Assembly (NCBI RefSeq): GCF_041052385.1
Contig: NZ_CP163439.1
Coordinates: 2,345,001 to 2,409,000 of the forward strand
Length of the DNA: 64,000 nucleotides
DNA from: Streptomyces sp. R28
GTDB taxonomy: Bacteria > Actinomycetota > Actinomycetes > Streptomycetales > Streptomycetaceae
Direction of reading: 5' to 3'
Of this stretch, positions 17,750 to 26,389 are shown piece by piece. Numbering within the stretch: position 1 is the first letter of the stretch; the number at the start of each line of letters is the position of its first letter. Both the position numbers and the translations under genes were made by a program. Under the pieces are notes generated by a model. The model saw only the letters and a list, made by a program, of their open reading frames with translations. It was not told the DNA's origin and did no database searches.

Positions 17750-17765
17750 TCGAACATCCGTACGA
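17750..17765 (-). promoter_or_regulatory. LexA (SOS) box upstream of dnaE2
   Basis: TCGAACATCCGTACGA differs from TCGAAC-N4-GTTCGA at one position (A for T). It lies ~105 bp upstream of the preferred dnaE2 start and ~57 bp before the divergent membrane-protein gene. Confidence 0.7.
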
Positions 17766-17822
17766 CATCCGTTCGGCCGCCTCCCACCTGCGCAAACACC
17801 CGACGGCCCGGACCGTGGGGGC

Positions 17823-18866
17823 ATGACGCAGACCACGGGCGCCGACACTCCGCACCGCTCCTTCACGGCCGAGGTGAAGGACGCCGTCACTCCACGAGCC
17901 ACCCTGCTCGTGACCGGCGTGGTCGCCCTCGCTCTGCTCTTCATCGCCTCCTACGTGGGCGCGCTCCACGACCCGAAGCCCAAGGACGTGCCCTTCGGGG
18001 TCGTGGCACCCGAGGCAGCCGCCCGACAAGCGGTGGACCGACTGGAAAACCTGCCCGGCGACCCCCTGGCCCCCCGCACAGCGGCCGATGTGGCAACAGC
18101 CCGCAAGCAGATCCTGAACCGCGACATCGACGGCGCCCTGCTGATCGACCCGACCGGCACCACCGACACCCTCCTGGTGGCCACCGGAGGCGGCAGAGTC
18201 CTGGCCACCACCCTGGAATCACTCCTCACCACCCTGGAGAGATCCGAGGCCCGCACCCTCCGCACCATCGACGTGGCCCCCGCCGACCCGCACGACGCCA
18301 ACGGGCTCACGTCCTTCTACGTGACCGTGGGCTGGTGCGTAGGCGGCTACCTCTGCGCGTCGATCATGACGATCAGCTCGGGCGCCGGCCGCCCCACCCC
18401 CAAACGCTCGGTGATCCGCCTCATCGCCATGGCCCTCGTCGCCCTCGTCGGCGGACTCGGCGGCGCCCTGATCGTCGGCCCGGTCCTGGGCGCACTCCCC
18501 GGCAGCATCGCCGCCCTCTGGGGCGTCGGCGCCCTGATCATCTTCGCGGTGGGCGCGGCCACGCTCGCCTTCCAGGCCCTCTTCGGCCTGGCCGGCATCG
18601 GCCTGGTCATCCTGATCATCGTCATCCTGGGCAACCCGAGCGCGGGCGGCGCCCTCCCGCCCCCACTGCTCCCCCCGTTCTGGAGAGACATCGGCCCGGC
18701 ACTGCCACCGGGCGCGGGAACATGGACAACCCGCTCGATCGCCTACTTCAAGGGCAACGACACGACCGACTCCCTCCTGGTCCTCTCGGCATGGGCAGCG
18801 GCCGGAATCGCGATCACGCTACTGGCAGCACGGCTACGAACAGGCGCCAAGTCGAAGACGCCGTAG
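17823..18866 (+). CDS. YhgE/Pip-like (DUF3533/ABC-2 type) membrane protein
   Basis: 347 residues. One membrane helix near residues 26-48 precedes an extracytoplasmic domain (about 50-165). Then come a group of five hydrophobic helices (about 168-290), a Pro-rich loop 'PPPLLPPFWRDIGPALPPG', and a last helix near 320-340. This 1+5 layout with an outer domain matches YhgE/Pip and ABC-2 permease-like proteins. No ATPase is nearby, so transport is not demonstrated. It is divergent from dnaE2. Confidence 0.7.
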   Translation: MTQTTGADTPHRSFTAEVKDAVTPRATLLVTGVVALALLFIASYVGALHDPKPKDVPFGVVAPEAAARQAVDRLENLPGDPLAPRTAADVATARKQILNRDIDGALLIDPTGTTDTLLVATGGGRVLATTLESLLTTLERSEARTLRTIDVAPADPHDANGLTSFYVTVGWCVGGYLCASIMTISSGAGRPTPKRSVIRLIAMALVALVGGLGGALIVGPVLGALPGSIAALWGVGALIIFAVGAATLAFQALFGLAGIGLVILIIVILGNPSAGGALPPPLLPPFWRDIGPALPPGAGTWTTRSIAYFKGNDTTDSLLVLSAWAAAGIAITLLAARLRTGAKSKTP

Positions 18867-19155
18867 CCCCACGGGCGAACGCACCCGCACCCGCGTACGG
18901 CGGCAAGGGGACGTGCCGGGGGGTGTCCGCCCGCAGCGGTGGGCGTCAAAAAAAACAGCACCTCTAACCCAACGGCAACCGCCCGACCGAGGACGGACAC
19001 CCCCCGGCAGCGGCCCCGACCCACCACCCACCCGCAGGCGCTACGCGAACCCCCACCGAACCGGCACAGGCCGCCGCAGGCATCAACGCGCACCCCCACC
19101 GCCCCCCACAGGCCGCCACACCCACCCCGGCCCAACCGCCGGAGGCACAACGCGA
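18867..19155. other. Intergenic region with a long-range inverted repeat
   Basis: No gene seen. Perfect 15-bp arms GCCGGGGGGTGTCCG (18915-18929) and its complement (18994-19008) enclose a 64-nt loop with an A8 run, unusual in this GC-rich DNA. The rest is C-rich low-complexity sequence. Confidence 0.5.
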
Positions 19156-19187
19156 AAGTCCCGCCCCTCACACACGGGGCGGGACTT
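19156..19187. terminator. Terminator of the streptogrisin-like protease gene
   Basis: AAGTCCCGCCCC (19156-19167) and its perfect complement (19176-19187) with an 8-nt loop, 18 bp after the minus-strand protease stop. Confidence 0.82.
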
Positions 19188-19204
19188 CACGAAGCGACGA
19201 ACCG

Positions 19205-20287
19205 TCAGCCGATCTCAGTACCCGTGGCCGACAGCGCTTCCGTCACCGGCTGGAAGAACGTCTCCCCACCGGCGGTGCAGTCACCGCTGCCGCCGGAGGT
19301 GAGCCCGATCGCCTTGTCGCCGGAGAACAGCGAGCCACCACTGTCACCGGGCTCGGCGCAGACGTCGGTCTGGATCAGCCCGTTGACGATGTCACCGTTG
19401 CCGTAGTTCACGGTGGCGTCCAGGCCGGTGACCTTGCCCTCGTGCACCTGGGTGGTCGAACCGCTGCGGGTGACCGCCATACCGACGGTGGCCTCGGCGG
19501 CACCGCTGATGGCCTGCGCGGAGCCGTTGTAGAGGTTGACCTCGCTCGGGTGGTCGACCTCGGCGGTGTACTTGACCAGCCCGTAGTCGTTGTCCGGGAA
19601 GCTGGACGTCTCGTTGGTGCCGATCTCCTTGCCGCTGGAGTCCGACCAGGCGGAGATGGACTCGGTGCAGTGCCCGGCGGTCAGGAAGAAGGGCTCACCG
19701 CCCTTGACCACGTTGAAGCCGAGCGAGCAACGCCCACCGCCACCGGAGATCGCGTCACCGCCGGCGATGAAGGGCTTGAACTCACCCTTCGTCCGCTTGA
19801 GTTCCGCCGTGGCACCCAGCCCGTCGACGACCTTGCCGAGCTTGGCCCACTCGGCGTCGGACACCGTACGGTCGGCGGTGACGACGACCTTGTTCGTCGC
19901 CGGGTCCGTCACCCAGGCGGTGCCGGGAATGGTCGCGTCCTGCTTGAGCGTCGTACGGGCGCTCTTCAGCTCGGCGAGGGAGTTCTCGACGACCCGGGCC
20001 TTGGCGCCGCCCGCCTCGACGGTGTTGGCGGCGGCCTCGTCGAGGACGTTCACGACAAGGTTCTTGGTCTGCGCGTCGTAGTAGGTACCCGCGGCATCGG
20101 CGCCGAGGTCCTTCGCCAGCGTCGAGGCGAGCTTTCCGGCCGCGCCGATCGACAGGGTCTTCGGCGCAGACGTCTCAGGCGTCTCGCTGGCGTTCGCAGT
20201 CTGCAAGGTCACTCCCGCGGCGACCAGTGCGGCGATGCCCGCACCTGCCACGGCTGCACGCCGCTTGGGTATGCGTCGGTGCTTCAA
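19205..20287 (-). CDS. Secreted S1 serine protease, streptogrisin type with pro-region
   Basis: 360 residues starting with TTG 20287, supported by AGGAGG 8 nt upstream. It has a Tat/Sec-like Arg-rich signal (about 1-33) and an alpha-lytic-protease-type pro-domain (~40-170) that acts as a folding chaperone. The chymotrypsin-fold domain then carries the triad His in 'TAGHC', Asp in 'DNDYG' and Ser in 'GDSGG', and ends '[13 protein letters not shown]'. The closest characterised relatives by eye are streptogrisins of the SGPD/SAM-P20 kind. A second streptogrisin gene lies 1.3 kb away on the same strand. Confidence 0.92.
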   Translation of the reverse strand: MKHRRIPKRRAAVAGAGIAALVAAGVTLQTANASETPETSAPKTLSIGAAGKLASTLAKDLGADAAGTYYDAQTKNLVVNVLDEAAANTVEAGGAKARVVENSLAELKSARTTLKQDATIPGTAWVTDPATNKVVVTADRTVSDAEWAKLGKVVDGLGATAELKRTKGEFKPFIAGGDAISGGGGRCSLGFNVVKGGEPFFLTAGHCTESISAWSDSSGKEIGTNETSSFPDNDYGLVKYTAEVDHPSEVNLYNGSAQAISGAAEATVGMAVTRSGSTTQVHEGKVTGLDATVNYGNGDIVNGLIQTDVCAEPGDSGGSLFSGDKAIGLTSGGSGDCTAGGETFFQPVTEALSATGTEIG

Positions 20288-20563
20288 CTTACGTCCTCCT
20301 GTGGGGGGTCGGCCCGAGAGGTTGTGGGGACCTCACGAACCGGAAGGCGTACGGCGACGAAGGCGGCTCACAACAAATGCCGCGTCCGGGCCGGTTGAAC
20401 AACGCTCACTATTCCGATGCCCGCAGGGAGCGCACAAGGTCGAGTTCCGGACGCGCGTAGAACACGGTTGCGCGCCCCCACCGCCTTGACCGTGCACAGT
20501 CACACCCCGGTTCTTCGCAGAGCAAACACCACGAGCAAGCAATCCATAAGCAGTGCGTAAGGT

Positions 20564-21430
20564 CTACTCCTGTCTTGAATTCGACCCTCCGCAGCCCGAA
20601 TCCAAGCGCGGCTCAAGCGGCGGAGGTTCGTCCCGCACGGCCTGCGGCCGCCCGGAACCAGAGGTCGCGACCTGCGCCCCTTTCTCCAGAAACCGCAACA
20701 ACTCCACCGGAATCGGCAGCACCAACGTGGAGTTCTTCTCGGCCGCCACCGCCATCACCGTCTGCAGCAGCCGAAGTTGCAGAGCGGCAGGCGTATCGGC
20801 CATCTGATGGGCGGCCTCGGCCAGCTTCTTGGAGGCCTGGAGTTCGGCGTCGGCGTTGATGACCCGGGCCCGCCGCTCGCGGTCGGCCTCGGCCTGCCGG
20901 GCCATCGACCGCTTCATGGTCTCGGGCAGCGACACGTCCTTGATGTCCACCCGATCGATCGTCACACCCCACTCGACCGCGGGACTGTCGATCATCAACT
21001 CCAGCCCCTGGTTGAGCTTTTCACGGTTGGACAGCAGATCGTCCAGCTCGCTCTTGCCGATGATCGAGCGCGGCGACGTCTGAGCCATCTGCGAGACCGC
21101 GAACCGGTAGTCCTCCACCCGCACGACCGCCTCGGCCGGCGAGGACACCTTGAAGTAGACGACGGCATCGACCCGCACGGTGACGTTGTCCCGAGTGATG
21201 CCCTCCTGCGCGGGCACGGGCATCGTCACGATCTGCATGTTCACCTTGCGCAGCTTGTCGACGCCCGGAACGATCATGGTGAACCCGGGCCCGCGCACCT
21301 GAGGCCGGAGCTTCCCGAGACGGAAGACCACGCCCCGTTCGTACTGCTTGACGACCCGCGCGGCCGCCGTCACGTACACCGCGCCGGCGGACGCGAGCGT
21401 CACTCCCACCGCCACCAGCTCCTCGACCAT
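20564..21430 (-). CDS. SPFH/band 7 (slipin-like) membrane protein
   Basis: 288 residues from ATG 21430. An N-terminal hydrophobic helix (about 5-25) is followed by the prohibitin-homology core: 'QYERGVVFRLGKL', 'GPGFTMIVPGVDKLRKVNMQ', 'VDAVVYFKV', and 'MAQTSPRSIIGKSELDDLLSNRE' read in parts. An Ala/Glu/Lys-rich helical stretch ('QAEADRERRARVINADAELQASKKLAEAA', in parts) suits oligomerisation. Family members scaffold membrane microdomains and often partner with NfeD proteases, but none is adjacent. It sits between two streptogrisin genes. Confidence 0.88.
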   Translation of the reverse strand: MVEELVAVGVTLASAGAVYVTAAARVVKQYERGVVFRLGKLRPQVRGPGFTMIVPGVDKLRKVNMQIVTMPVPAQEGITRDNVTVRVDAVVYFKVSSPAEAVVRVEDYRFAVSQMAQTSPRSIIGKSELDDLLSNREKLNQGLELMIDSPAVEWGVTIDRVDIKDVSLPETMKRSMARQAEADRERRARVINADAELQASKKLAEAAHQMADTPAALQLRLLQTVMAVAAEKNSTLVLPIPVELLRFLEKGAQVATSGSGRPQAVRDEPPPLEPRLDSGCGGSNSRQE

Positions 21431-21515
21431 CACGACCCCCCGGGGTCCGACGTGAGCGCATGACAGGGGAGTACTGCCTGCACTTCGACGGTAAACCCGC
21501 GACGCGACCAAGGGC

Positions 21516-21548
21516 GAGCCCCCGCACGGCAGTTGCGTGCGGGGGCTC
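21516..21548. terminator. Terminator of the SGPB-like protease gene
   Basis: Perfect 13-bp arms (GAGCCCCCGCACG at 21516-21528, complement 21536-21548) and a 7-nt loop, 82 bp downstream of the minus-strand protease stop and just upstream of the SPFH gene. Confidence 0.82.
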
Positions 21549-21629
21549 ACATGCTGCTGGCTTCCGGTCAGGCCATACAGGCCAGGCCGGCCGGTTCAGG
21601 ACGGCCGGATACCGGCGTCCGACCGAATG

Positions 21630-22535
21630 TCAGTAGACGCTGACGCCATAGGCGCTCAGGGCCTCCGTGACCGGCTGGAAGAAGGTCGTGCCGCCGGAGG
21701 TGCAGTCGCCGCTGCCGCCGGAGGTCAGACCGTACGCCGTGCCGTTGCTGCCGTAGAGCGAACCGCCGGAGTCACCGGGCTCGGCGCAGACGGTGGTCTG
21801 GATCAGGCCGGAGACGACGTCGCCGCCACCGTAGTTGACGGTCGCGTTCAGGGCGGTGACCCGGCCGCTGTGCGTACCGGTGGTGGAGCCGTCCCGGATG
21901 ACGGTGGTGCCCACGCTCGGCGTGGCCGCGCGGGTGATGTCCACGCCGTTCGCGGTGCCGGGCCGGCTGACGGACCCGGAGTAGCGCACGATGCCGTAGT
22001 CGTTGCCCGGGAAGCTGGAGCCGGCGGTCGAGCCGATGACCGTGGTGCGGCCGGAGTTGGAGTACCAGGTCCCGGCGCCGTCGGTGCAGTGCCCGGCGGT
22101 CAGGAAGTACTGGTTGCCGCTGCTGTCCTGGACGTTGAAGCCGAGCGAGCAGCGCCAGCTACTCGCATAGATGGCGTCGCCGCCCTGGATGAACTTGCTG
22201 AACTTGCCGGGGGTGCGCTTGATCGTGAGCGCGTCGGCGTTGCTCCCGGCCTGCTGCTTGATCTTCGCTATCTCCGCCTGGGAGACCGTGCGGTCGACGG
22301 TCACCGTGACGCGGTTGGTCTTGCTGTCGACCGCCCAGGCGGTGCCCGGGATGTCGGCCTTCAGCACCGAGCCGCTGGCGCTCTTGAGTTCGGCGGCGCT
22401 GAAGGTGGTGGGAGAGTCGGCGGCGGTCGCGTTGGGGATCGCGATCGCGGCTGCGGCCACGAGGCCGGAGGAAACGGCGATCAGCCGGGTCCGTCTCGTA
22501 ATACCACTGCGGGGGGTGGTGCGCTTGATCCTCAC
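21630..22535 (-). CDS. Streptogrisin B-like secreted serine protease
   Basis: 301 residues from GTG 22535 (GGAGG SD); the opening VRIKRT matches the streptogrisin B precursor as I remember it. It comprises an Arg-rich signal, a short pro-domain of about 75 residues after the signal, and a mature chymotrypsin fold. The triad is 'TAGHCTDG' His, '[11 protein letters not shown]' Asp and 'GDSGGSLYG' Ser. Four Cys allow the two usual disulfides. The C-terminus '[17 protein letters not shown]' is almost a signature of SGPA/SGPB. It has its own terminator. Confidence 0.92.
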   Translation of the reverse strand: MRIKRTTPRSGITRRTRLIAVSSGLVAAAAIAIPNATAADSPTTFSAAELKSASGSVLKADIPGTAWAVDSKTNRVTVTVDRTVSQAEIAKIKQQAGSNADALTIKRTPGKFSKFIQGGDAIYASSWRCSLGFNVQDSSGNQYFLTAGHCTDGAGTWYSNSGRTTVIGSTAGSSFPGNDYGIVRYSGSVSRPGTANGVDITRAATPSVGTTVIRDGSTTGTHSGRVTALNATVNYGGGDVVSGLIQTTVCAEPGDSGGSLYGSNGTAYGLTSGGSGDCTSGGTTFFQPVTEALSAYGVSVY

Positions 22536-22886
22536 GTTTCGTTCCCTCCAAGGGAAGTCGGGGGCCCGCGTGGGGTGGGGCCCGTGAGGCGCAGTCAGAC
22601 GACCGCATGTCCGGATTCCGAACATGCCGTGCCCCTGACAAGCGCTGAGGGGGAGTATTCGGCCGAACGGCCGGTTGGCGCAAGAGCGCCTTTCGGCCGT
22701 CAACTTTTGAACCACCTGTACAATTTGGCCGCTCCTGCCCCGGTCAGCGCAGCTTGCGCTCCCCCGCGGCGGCGGTTCGGCAGCGCCCCCAAGGGGCGCG
22801 GGGAACTGCGCGACCAGCCACGACGGACCCGCAGACGATTACCACCCATCGCGGCACTCCCCCATCACGGCACCCAAGCGGAGCGC
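22536..22886. other. Protease upstream region containing a dispersed streptomycete repeat
   Basis: No gene seen. It contains the protease leader and, at 22783-22823, an inverted copy of the repeat whose forward core reads TGGTCGCGCAGTTCCCCGCG. The same repeat occurs near 32991 and 41991. Confidence 0.6.
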
Positions 22887-24209
22887 CTAGCAGCCGTCGC
22901 AGGGGCAGCAGCAGTCGCAGCCGTCACAGTCGCAGTCCCGGCAGCAGCCCTCGCGCTTCTTACGGGACCACGGACCCTCGTACTCCTTCGCGCAGCACAG
23001 CTTGCAGGTGCAGCACAGCAGCCAGAACATCCCGCAGCCGGCCCAGAACCCACGCCGGCCCTTCGGCGGCTGAGCGGCCGGCCCACCACCGAACCCACCG
23101 AAGTCACCACCGCCACCGCCATGGCCGCCATGGCCGGGCGCTCCCCCGCCCCCCGCGTACGGATTCCCACCGGCATACGGGTTCTGGCCCGCATACGGAT
23201 TCTGCGGCGCCCCGTACGGCCCCTGCCCGTACGGCCCCTGCCCCTGCGGCGGCTGCCCCTGCGGCGGCTGCCCCTGCTGTGGCGGCTCCCCATAGGGCCC
23301 GGCCTGGTGCGACGCACACATCGGCACCGTGCCGAACGCCCGGTCCACCGAGCGCCGCAGCTCGTGCACGAGCAGCAGATGCGCGAGCTTGGCACCGCTA
23401 CCGTGTTTTTCCGGGGAGACCCCAGACCCCCAGGCGACCTCGCGCAGCGCCAGCCGCACCCCCCGCACGGCGTCGTCCGCGAGCCTCCGCGCCTCGGGCA
23501 GCGAGGTCCCGGTCGCGGTGAGCGGGTTCCACGCACCCGCCGCGGCATCGGCCGCCCGGTCCTCCACGGCGTCCAGGAGGTGCGCCAGCCGTCCGAAGAG
23601 GCGTCCGGCCTCGGCGAGCGGCGCGGCGTTGTGCGGCCGTCCGGCCAGGATCGCGGTGTGCGCGAAGGCGGCGGCGGTCGCCGTCTCGGTCGGTTCGGTC
23701 ACGGCGAGGATCGGCGTGCCGGGCCCGGCGAGCGCCTCGATGCCGACCTGCCGGTCCACGGCGTCGACGAGTACGGCGGTGTCGAACCCGACGGCCGACC
23801 CGCTACGGGCACCCGCCGCACCCCACCCCGCGGCCACCCGGCGCGCGGCGAGCGCCACCGGCTTACGGGCCAGCAGCCCGTCCCCGTCGGCCACATGGTC
23901 ACGCACCTTGGCCGAGGCGAGCACCAGCGAGACGGCCGCGGCGAGCCGCGCGCCCTCACCCTGCGCGACGGACGCGGTCCGCATCCCGCGCAACGCGCAC
24001 GGCCCCGCCGTACGCCGCAATCCACTGTCCTGCTCGGCCTGAGCCTCCGTCAGAACAGAGATAAGGAGCCCGTCGTAGTTCGTCACGATCCGAGCGAACT
24101 GACCGTGGTCCCCACGCAACGAGAGGCACAACCCGCACAAATGCGCCATCCACTGACCCGCGAGCTGCTCACCGAGCCGATGACGACATGGCCTGACGAT
24201 TCCGAACAC
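22887..24209 (-). CDS. DUF5685 family protein with Cys-rich C-terminal tail
   Basis: 440 residues from GTG 24209. The N-terminal ~290 residues are largely helical with conserved Cys early on ('VRPCRH', 'AHLCGLCLSLRGDHG', 'GPCALRGM') and match proteins labelled DUF5685. A Pro/Gln/Gly/Tyr repeat region follows ('QGQPPQGQPPQGQGPYGQGPYG', in parts), then a Gly-rich stretch. The final ~60 residues hold about 20 Cys, as in 'CCTCKLCC' and 'CDCDGCDCCCPCDGC'. The tail resembles a metallothionein-like metal-binding segment. Function unknown; no signal peptide. Confidence 0.72.
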   Translation of the reverse strand: MFGIVRPCRHRLGEQLAGQWMAHLCGLCLSLRGDHGQFARIVTNYDGLLISVLTEAQAEQDSGLRRTAGPCALRGMRTASVAQGEGARLAAAVSLVLASAKVRDHVADGDGLLARKPVALAARRVAAGWGAAGARSGSAVGFDTAVLVDAVDRQVGIEALAGPGTPILAVTEPTETATAAAFAHTAILAGRPHNAAPLAEAGRLFGRLAHLLDAVEDRAADAAAGAWNPLTATGTSLPEARRLADDAVRGVRLALREVAWGSGVSPEKHGSGAKLAHLLLVHELRRSVDRAFGTVPMCASHQAGPYGEPPQQGQPPQGQPPQGQGPYGQGPYGAPQNPYAGQNPYAGGNPYAGGGGAPGHGGHGGGGGDFGGFGGGPAAQPPKGRRGFWAGCGMFWLLCCTCKLCCAKEYEGPWSRKKREGCCRDCDCDGCDCCCPCDGC

Positions 24210-24532
24210 GACGTCCCCCCGTGGTTCTTACGACACTTCTCACGACGCTGAGCTGCCGCATCGTAGCGACCGTGGTACGGATCACCATGCTCGCCTCGTT
24301 CACCCGTACGCACCCAGCATCACCCATACGCCGTGAAGAATCATATTTCACTCACAGTCAGCAGCCGTACGTGGCATGCCCCTTGGGGGACAGGGGCTCT
24401 CGACGAATTCGCTGTGCACCAGTACCGTCACAAACCCCCCGCGCGGCGTCTATCCACTTGGCGCGACGTCCGCATCATGGATGACCATAGGGATGCGGAA
24501 TGTAAGAGAGACCGCTGTGAGAGGAGGCGTCC
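24210..24532. other. Divergent control region DUF5685 / sflA
   Basis: No gene seen. It holds both promoters. An AT-rich near-palindrome, GTGAAGAATCATATTTCAC (24333-24351), stands out from the surrounding sequence and could be an operator. Confidence 0.4.
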
Positions 24533-24970
24533 ATGGGATCGGTGCGCAAGGCGAGTGCCTGGCTGGGCCTCGTTGACGACAACGATGACGAGCGTTACTA
24601 CGACGACGACTACTCCGAAGGGACCGAGCCCGGGGAAGCCTGGGTCACCGACCCGCGGGTCAAGGTGGCCACGGACGTCGCCGAGGAGAAGGGCCGCCGC
24701 ATCGGCACGGTCACTCCGGACAGCTTCCGGGACGCCCGCGCCATCGGCGAGCTGTTCCGGGACGGGGTTCCGGTCATCATGAACCTCACGGCCATGGAGC
24801 CGGGCGACGCCAAGCGCGTCGTCGACTTCGCGGCGGGGCTCATCTTCGGTCTGCGCGGCTCGATCGACCGCGTGTCCAACCGCGTGTTCCTGCTGACCCC
24901 GGCCGACACCGAGATCATCAACGGCGAGGCGTCGGCACACCGCACGGACGGCTTCTACAACCAGAGCTGA
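24533..24970 (+). CDS. sflA: SepF-like protein (SflA type)
   Basis: 145 residues, ATG 24533 with GAGGAGG. The N-terminus '[24 protein letters not shown]' (in parts) is the SepF pattern of an amphipathic membrane-binding segment and acidic linker. The C-terminal ~85 residues form the compact SepF domain ('[37 protein letters not shown]', in parts, then 'VFLLTP'). Streptomyces has the division-cluster sepF plus two SepF-like genes. Isolation from ftsZ and synteny with S. coelicolor identify this as sflA, linked there to polar growth and branching. Confidence 0.85.
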   Translation: MGSVRKASAWLGLVDDNDDERYYDDDYSEGTEPGEAWVTDPRVKVATDVAEEKGRRIGTVTPDSFRDARAIGELFRDGVPVIMNLTAMEPGDAKRVVDFAAGLIFGLRGSIDRVSNRVFLLTPADTEIINGEASAHRTDGFYNQS

Positions 24971-24995
24971 GGCAGGGCCGCTCGCCGGCCCTGCC
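24971..24995. terminator. Terminator between sflA and acyl-CoA dehydrogenase
   Basis: GGCAGGGCC (24971-24979) and its complement (24987-24995) with a 7-nt loop, directly after the sflA stop and between convergent genes. Confidence 0.75.
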
Positions 24996-25007
24996 CCCTG
25001 GTGGGGA

Positions 25008-26198
25008 TCAGCGGAAGGCGTCGAGTCCGGTGAGCGCCTTGCCCAGCACGAGCTGGTGCATCTCGACGGTGCCCTCGTAGGTGAGCACCGATTCGAGGTT
25101 GGTCGCGTGCCGCATCACGGGGTATTCGAGCGAGATCCCGTTGGCACCGAGGATGGTCCGCGCCGTACGGCAGATGTCGATGGCCTCGCGGACGTTGTTG
25201 AGCTTGCCGAAGCTGACCTGCTCGGGACGCAGGCGGCCGGCGTCCATGCGCCGCCCCAGGTGATGGGCGAGCAGAATCCCCTTGTGCAGTTCGAGCGCCA
25301 TGTCGGCGAGTTTGGCCTGGGTGAGCTGGAAGCCACCGATCGGCCGGCCGAACTGCTCCCGCGTCTTCGCGTATTCGACGGCGGCCTCGAAACAGGAACG
25401 CGCCGCGCCCATGGCCCCCCACACGATCCCGTAGCGGGCGTGCGAGAGACAGCTGAGCGGCCCCTTGAGCCCGACCACCTCGGGCAGCACGGCATCGGCG
25501 GGCAGTCGTACGTCGTCGAGGACGAGTTCACTGGTGACGGAGGCGCGCAGCGACAGCTTGTGCTTGATCTCGGGGGCGGAGAAGCCGGCGCTGTCGGCCG
25601 GCACGACGAACCCGCGGATCCCTTCCTCCGTCTGCGCCCACACGACGGCGACCCCGGCGACGGACCCGTTGGTGATCCACATCTTCCGGCCGCCCAGCAC
25701 CCAGTCGGAGCCGTCCCGCTTGGCGTAGGTCCTCATCGAGGCGGGGTCGGACCCGTGGTCGGGCTCGGTCAGCCCGAAGCACCCGATGACCTCGCCGGAG
25801 GCCATGCGGGGCAGCCACTGCTGCTTCTGCGACTCGCTCCCGAACCGGTGAACGGCGTACATGGCGAGGGACCCCTGCACGGAGACCAGGGACCGGATCC
25901 CGGAGTCGGCGGCCTCCAGCTCCAGACAGGCGAGCCCGTACTGCACGGCGGACGCACCGGCGCATCCGTATCCGCTGAGGGACATCCCGAGGGCGCCGAT
26001 CTCGCCGAGTTCCCGGGCGATCTCACGAATCCCCGGCAGCTCGCCCTTCTCGTACCACTCGGCGACGTGGGGCACGACCCGATCCGCGGCCCACTCCCGC
26101 ACGGTGCTCCGGATCGCCAGGTCCTCGGGCTCCAGGAGGTCGTCGATGCCGAGGGGGTCGGCGGGGTCGAACGGGGGCAACTTCGAGGACGCGGACAT
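25008..26198 (-). CDS. Acyl-CoA dehydrogenase, glutaryl-CoA dehydrogenase-like
   Basis: 396 residues, ATG 26198 with GGAGGG SD. Standard flavoprotein layout: N-terminal helices; 'CFGLTEPDHGSDPASMRT' and 'WITNGSVAGVAVVWAQT' (FAD/substrate signatures); and a C-terminal helical domain with the catalytic base in 'VLTYEGTVEMHQLVLGKALTG' (in parts). The Y-E-G-T context is that of glutaryl-CoA dehydrogenases, which oxidise and may decarboxylate glutaryl-CoA in lysine/tryptophan breakdown. The gene stands alone with a 17-bp palindrome upstream. Confidence 0.9.
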   Translation of the reverse strand: MSASSKLPPFDPADPLGIDDLLEPEDLAIRSTVREWAADRVVPHVAEWYEKGELPGIREIARELGEIGALGMSLSGYGCAGASAVQYGLACLELEAADSGIRSLVSVQGSLAMYAVHRFGSESQKQQWLPRMASGEVIGCFGLTEPDHGSDPASMRTYAKRDGSDWVLGGRKMWITNGSVAGVAVVWAQTEEGIRGFVVPADSAGFSAPEIKHKLSLRASVTSELVLDDVRLPADAVLPEVVGLKGPLSCLSHARYGIVWGAMGAARSCFEAAVEYAKTREQFGRPIGGFQLTQAKLADMALELHKGILLAHHLGRRMDAGRLRPEQVSFGKLNNVREAIDICRTARTILGANGISLEYPVMRHATNLESVLTYEGTVEMHQLVLGKALTGLDAFR

Positions 26199-26222
26199 GG
26201 GACACCCTCCGGCAAGGACTAA

Positions 26223-26239
26223 AACTAGCGCCGCTAGTT
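26223..26239. promoter_or_regulatory. 17-bp palindromic operator upstream of the acyl-CoA dehydrogenase
   Basis: AACTAGCGCCGCTAGTT is a perfect palindrome around one central C, 24 bp upstream of the start codon. The symmetry and length suit a TetR-family repressor, though no regulator gene is adjacent. Confidence 0.7.
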
Positions 26240-26347
26240 ACGACTCGGGCCTGACGCTACGACGCGGTGCCGCGCACGTCCAGTGGGACTCCCCCACATG
26301 CCGAGCCGCGTCCCATGCACCGCAAACCACCGACGGCGCTGGCCCCT

Positions 26348-26389
26348 CGCGGGAGAAGGTCCGGTCAACGCGGGAGAAGGTCCGGTCAA
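26348..26389. repeat. 21-bp perfect tandem duplication spanning the exporter stop codon
   Basis: The unit CGCGGGAGAAGGTCCGGTCA plus A is present at 26348-26368 and 26369-26389. The stop of the minus-strand MFS gene (26386-26388) is in the second copy and is repeated in frame in the first. Confidence 0.85.

Noticed and set aside
22887..23070. Cys-rich tail of the DUF5685 protein as a RiPP core peptide
   Set aside because: It is joined to a long domain and has no RiPP modification enzymes nearby.
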